Shown here: positions 6,807-7,747 of the stretch, one piece after another
How the letters are laid out: each line of letters starts with the position of its first letter
How positions within the stretch are numbered: the stretch's first letter is position 1
Origin: an uncultured bacterium
GTDB lineage: Bacteria; Cyanobacteriota; Vampirovibrionia; Gastranaerophilales; Gastranaerophilaceae
Assembly: GCA_900555175.1 (NCBI GenBank)
Contig: USJT01000045.1
Coordinates: 1 to 7,747 of the forward strand
Direction: 5' to 3'
DNA length: 7,747 bases
Translations under genes and position numbers: made by a program
Notes under the pieces: model-generated
Seen by the model: only the letters and a program-made list of their open reading frames with translations
Databases searched by the model: none
What the model was told of the DNA's origin: nothing

Positions 6807-6834
6807 TTTGTAAAGTTTTGTTAATATTTACAAA
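6807..6834. repeat. Inverted repeat overlapping a -35 box
   Basis: TTTGTAAA (6807-6814) and TTTACAAA (6827-6834) are perfect inverted copies with centres 20 bp apart, about two helical turns. The right arm contains the -35 hexamer of the promoter at 6827-6855. This geometry would suit a dimeric repressor, but the DNA is very AT-rich and chance is a real alternative. Confidence 0.3.
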
Positions 6835-6855
6835 CATTTTAAAAAGTAGTATAAT
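6827..6855 (+). promoter_or_regulatory. Strong sigma70-type promoter, probably giving a leaderless mRNA
   Basis: TTTACA (6827-6832), 17-bp spacer, perfect TATAAT (6850-6855). A start seven bases past the -10 box falls at 6862, the A of the ATG of the downstream gene. No ribosome binding site lies between the -10 box and the ATG. Confidence 0.78.
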
Positions 6856-6861
6856 TGCGCT

Positions 6862-7080
6862 ATGTATTGCGAAGACGGCAAAATTTTTATCGAGGATAAT
6901 GACCAGTGCATGGATTGCAAAAATTATGCAGAAGGAGTTTCTTGTCCTTTACTAACAGCTTTGGGACTTGGAGTTGTTTATCTTGAAGATAGTTTGACCG
7001 TTACAAATTGCGGATTTTTTGAAAAGTTTGAACGAAAATTACATATTGTGAGGAAAGATGCAAAAGATAACATTAATTAA
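6862..7080 (+). CDS. Small Cys-rich protein encoded upstream of isocitrate dehydrogenase
   Basis: A 72-residue, probably cytosolic protein with five cysteines: Cys3, a C-x-x-C pair at 16 and 19, Cys28 followed by Pro, and Cys50 in NCGFFEKF. Four conserved-looking cysteines (16, 19, 28, 50) in so small a protein suggest a zinc site or an Fe-S cluster; I do not recognise the family. There is no signal peptide. No Shine-Dalgarno sequence precedes the ATG and the promoter places transcription start at it, so translation is likely leaderless. Met17 is an in-frame alternative, but starting there would discard Cys16. The 3' end overlaps the isocitrate dehydrogenase start by 23 bp in another frame, implying co-transcription and possibly translational coupling. 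A role linked to that enzyme is inference from position. Confidence 0.8.
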   Translation: MYCEDGKIFIEDNDQCMDCKNYAEGVSCPLLTALGLGVVYLEDSLTVTNCGFFEKFERKLHIVRKDAKDNIN

Positions 7081-7747
7081 CGGTGATGGTATAGGACCTG
7101 AAATTTCGGCTTCAGTTATGAAAATTATTGAAGCTTCAGGGCTAAAAATAGACTGGGATATTCAAACAGCAGGTGCTGATGTTATTGAAAAAGAAGGTAC
7201 CCCCTTACCTGAAAGAGTTTTAAATTCTATTAAACAAAATAAGGTTGCTCTAAAGGCTCCTGTAACAACTCCGATAGGAAAAGGTTTTAGATCTGTTAAT
7301 GTTCAACTTAGAAAATCTCTTGATTTATATGCAAATTTAAGACCTTGCAAAAATCTTCCTAATGTAAAAACAAAGTTTGAAAATGTTGATATTGTTGTTG
7401 TTAGAGAAAATACAGAGGATTTATATGCCGGTATTGAAAGACAGGTTGACAATGATACTGCAGAAAGTATCAAGGTAATTACACGCAAAGCCTCAGAAAG
7501 AATTTGTAAATTTGCATTTGATTATAAACAAAAAAATAACAGAAAAGAGGTTTGTGTCGTCACAAAAGCCAATATTATGAAGCTTTCTGACGGATTATTT
7601 TTAGATTGTTACAGACGTATTGCTGAAAATTATCCGCAAATTAATAAACGTGAAATTTTGGTTGATAATTTGTGCATGCAGCTTGTTCAAAATCCTTCAC
7701 AGTTTGATCTCCTTGTATTGCCTAATTTATACGGTGATATTGTATCT
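7058..7747 (+). CDS. icd: Isocitrate dehydrogenase, C-terminus beyond the right edge
   Basis: Cytosolic oxidative decarboxylation of isocitrate to 2-oxoglutarate with NAD or NADP, feeding glutamate synthesis and the TCA route. The first 230 codons are present; the family is usually about 330-420 residues. Motifs: NGDGIGPEI (8-16), TPIGKGFRSVNVQLR (71-85) with substrate-binding Ser79, Asn81 and Arg85, YANLRP (91-96) with Arg95, VRENTEDLYAG (115-125) with Arg116 and catalytic Tyr123, Lys170 in VTKANIMK, and the metal-site aspartates Asp203 and Asp227. The FRSVNVQLRKSLDLYANLRP pattern favours isocitrate dehydrogenase over isopropylmalate dehydrogenase. The start is fixed by an in-frame TGA at 7049-7051 and by GAGG at 7050-7053, four bases before ATG. 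Cofactor preference cannot be read because the determining residues lie further on. Expression probably depends on the promoter at 6827-6855. Confidence 0.93.
   Translation, partial: MQKITLINGDGIGPEISASVMKIIEASGLKIDWDIQTAGADVIEKEGTPLPERVLNSIKQNKVALKAPVTTPIGKGFRSVNVQLRKSLDLYANLRPCKNLPNVKTKFENVDIVVVRENTEDLYAGIERQVDNDTAESIKVITRKASERICKFAFDYKQKNNRKEVCVVTKANIMKLSDGLFLDCYRRIAENYPQINKREILVDNLCMQLVQNPSQFDLLVLPNLYGDIVS

Noticed and set aside
7303..7488. Minus-strand open frame of 61 codons
   Set aside because: It is antisense to highly conserved isocitrate dehydrogenase motifs, so it is a shadow of that gene.
7058..7747. Isopropylmalate or homoisocitrate dehydrogenase
   Set aside because: The substrate-binding segment with Ser79, Asn81 and Arg85 followed by LDLYANLRP fits isocitrate dehydrogenase better, and no leucine or lysine pathway gene is adjacent.

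Overview
The window is AT-rich (about one third GC by eye) and gene-dense, with the standard genetic code. Genes are short and closely packed, separated by rho-independent terminators, several of which serve convergent genes. The gene content (pyruvate kinase, a secreted triple-SLH protein, an isocitrate dehydrogenase, several unfamiliar small or hydrophobic proteins) and the protein style suggest an uncultured host-associated bacterium. Gastranaerophilales (the Melainabacteria/Vampirovibrionia side of Cyanobacteria) is my best guess. That is inference from style only: no rRNA or marker phylogeny is available here, and a low-GC Firmicute or similar is not excluded.

Left part (1-3015). A minus-strand pyruvate kinase gene runs off the left edge. 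Diverging from it is a secreted SLH-domain protein (1234-2502). The 120 bp between them holds a near-consensus promoter for the SLH gene and a plausible opposing promoter for pyk whose -10 boxes overlap. A perfect 12-bp palindrome lies beside them. After a hairpin terminator comes a small exported protein with five CxxC motifs (2656-3015).

Middle (3016-4314). A uridine kinase-like P-loop kinase with an N-terminal extension (3047-3883, minus) converges on the CxxC gene and shares a bidirectional terminator with it. A 57-residue ORF with a textbook Shine-Dalgarno sequence (4089-4262, plus) ends at a second bidirectional terminator.

Right part (4312-7747). Two minus-strand genes (4312-5670 and 5814-6728), separated by a terminator, encode unfamiliar proteins sharing a core: a basic helix, a G-[IL]-TEIP-x-I-x-x-A-[YF]-K motif and a Gly/Ala-rich hydrophobic segment with a common GAAIG. 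Their tails differ, one Ala/Glu/Lys-rich and helical, the other rich in Gln, Met and Asn. They look like a tandem paralogous family of membrane-associated or membrane-inserting proteins of unknown function, and they are the best candidates here for something undescribed. Diverging from them is a plus-strand pair: a 72-residue Cys-rich protein whose predicted transcription start falls on its ATG (a probable leaderless mRNA), overlapping by 23 bp an isocitrate dehydrogenase gene that runs off the right edge.

Functionally the two recognisable central-metabolism genes (pyk, icd) lie at opposite edges and are not in one operon. No RNA genes, insertion sequences, CRISPR arrays or integrase genes were seen. 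No stretch over 300 bases lacks a gene; the longest is the 205 bp between 3884 and 4088, where I see only AT-rich sequence with no convincing promoter and no hairpin terminator.
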